37,505 nucleotides of DNA from Novosphingobium lindaniclasticum LE124 (GTDB taxonomy: Bacteria > Pseudomonadota > Alphaproteobacteria > Sphingomonadales > Sphingomonadaceae): contig NZ_ATHL01000110.1 in assembly GCF_000445125.1 (NCBI RefSeq), positions 1 to 37,505 on the forward strand, in the 5' to 3' direction. The notes under the pieces are model-generated. The model made no database searches and was not told where the DNA came from. It saw only the letters and a program-made list of their open reading frames with translations. A program made the position numbers and the translations under genes. Numbering within the stretch: the stretch's first letter is position 1; each line of letters opens with the position of its first letter. Positions 37,440 to 37,505 of this stretch are shown here, piece by piece.

Positions 37440-37505
37440 TGAAGGGGGTCAATTTTAGACGCCGATCACCCCGCTAAGGGGGTCAATTTTGCACGCCGCT
37501 CCACA
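37440..37505. repeat. IS21 right end with two internal repeats
   Basis: Two copies of AAGGGGGTCAATTTT, each followed by two bases and ACGCCG, form the inverse of the left end. Confidence 0.85.

Larger units (their letters stand above)
34951..37505. mobile_element. IS21-family insertion sequence (complete)
   Basis: The 2555-bp element starts with TGTCAACCGGCG and ends with the inverted form (CGCCGCTCCACA). It carries istA and istB reading leftward, plus multiple end repeats. It interrupts the gp16-like gene. The right end coincides with the window end, so the target duplication cannot be checked. Confidence 0.93.

Noticed and set aside
1..37505. CRISPR array, toxin-antitoxin pair or known anti-phage defence system
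   Set aside because: No regular repeat-spacer pattern and no recognisable defence or toxin domain was found; the two minus-strand membrane genes are the only defence-like candidates and rest on position alone.

Overview
The window is high-GC DNA from an alphaproteobacterium, most likely a sphingomonad. This is inferred from the style of the SecDF/YajC proteins, codon use and the phage relatives; no 16S or other taxonomic marker is present. Three blocks are visible: host chromosome (1 to about 5786), a T7-like (Autographivirus-type) prophage (about 5787 to 34950), and a complete IS21-family insertion sequence (34951-37505) that interrupts the prophage and runs exactly to the window edge.

Host block: the C-terminal end of an ABC-F ATPase, an XRE-type regulator and a GT4 glycosyltransferase read rightward. 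A bidirectional terminator separates them from the leftward yajC-secD-secF operon. A tRNA-Pro(GGG) gene with its own promoter follows, and the phage begins directly after its intact CCA end. This is the arrangement expected of a tRNA-targeted attachment site. No integrase, repressor or right-hand att site lies in the window.

Phage block, all rightward except two genes: a left control region with repeats and promoters; a single-subunit RNA polymerase; small early genes; the DNA-metabolism genes (SSB, RusA resolvase, T7-lysozyme-type amidase, primase-helicase, dATP/dGTP diphosphohydrolase-like, DNA polymerase, MazG-like, 5'-3' exonuclease); a holin candidate and an overlapping spanin pair placed mid-genome; then portal, scaffold, capsid, tail tubular A and B, and internal virion proteins gp13-gp16. 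The gp16 gene is cut at about codon 646 by the IS. Tail fibre, terminase and any integrase would lie beyond the IS. Two freestanding HNH endonucleases of one family sit after the polymerase and after tail tubular B. Two small membrane-protein genes on the minus strand look like prophage-expressed cargo (morons).

Regulation: eight intergenic copies of a 22-bp element align base for base with the phage T3 promoter (AATTAACCC, CAC, +1 GG) but have CTTC-like rather than AT-rich bases at -4 to -1. The polymerase has an acidic residue (E700) where T7 has N748 and T3 has Asp, which fits the T3-like recognition bases. Two copies lie upstream of the polymerase gene itself, implying autocatalytic expression. 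A second, unexplained motif (TTCCACTAGA) occurs five times. Several promoter-like copies lead directly into terminators, including a nested 102-nt structure at 21641-21742 that may be a phage non-coding RNA.
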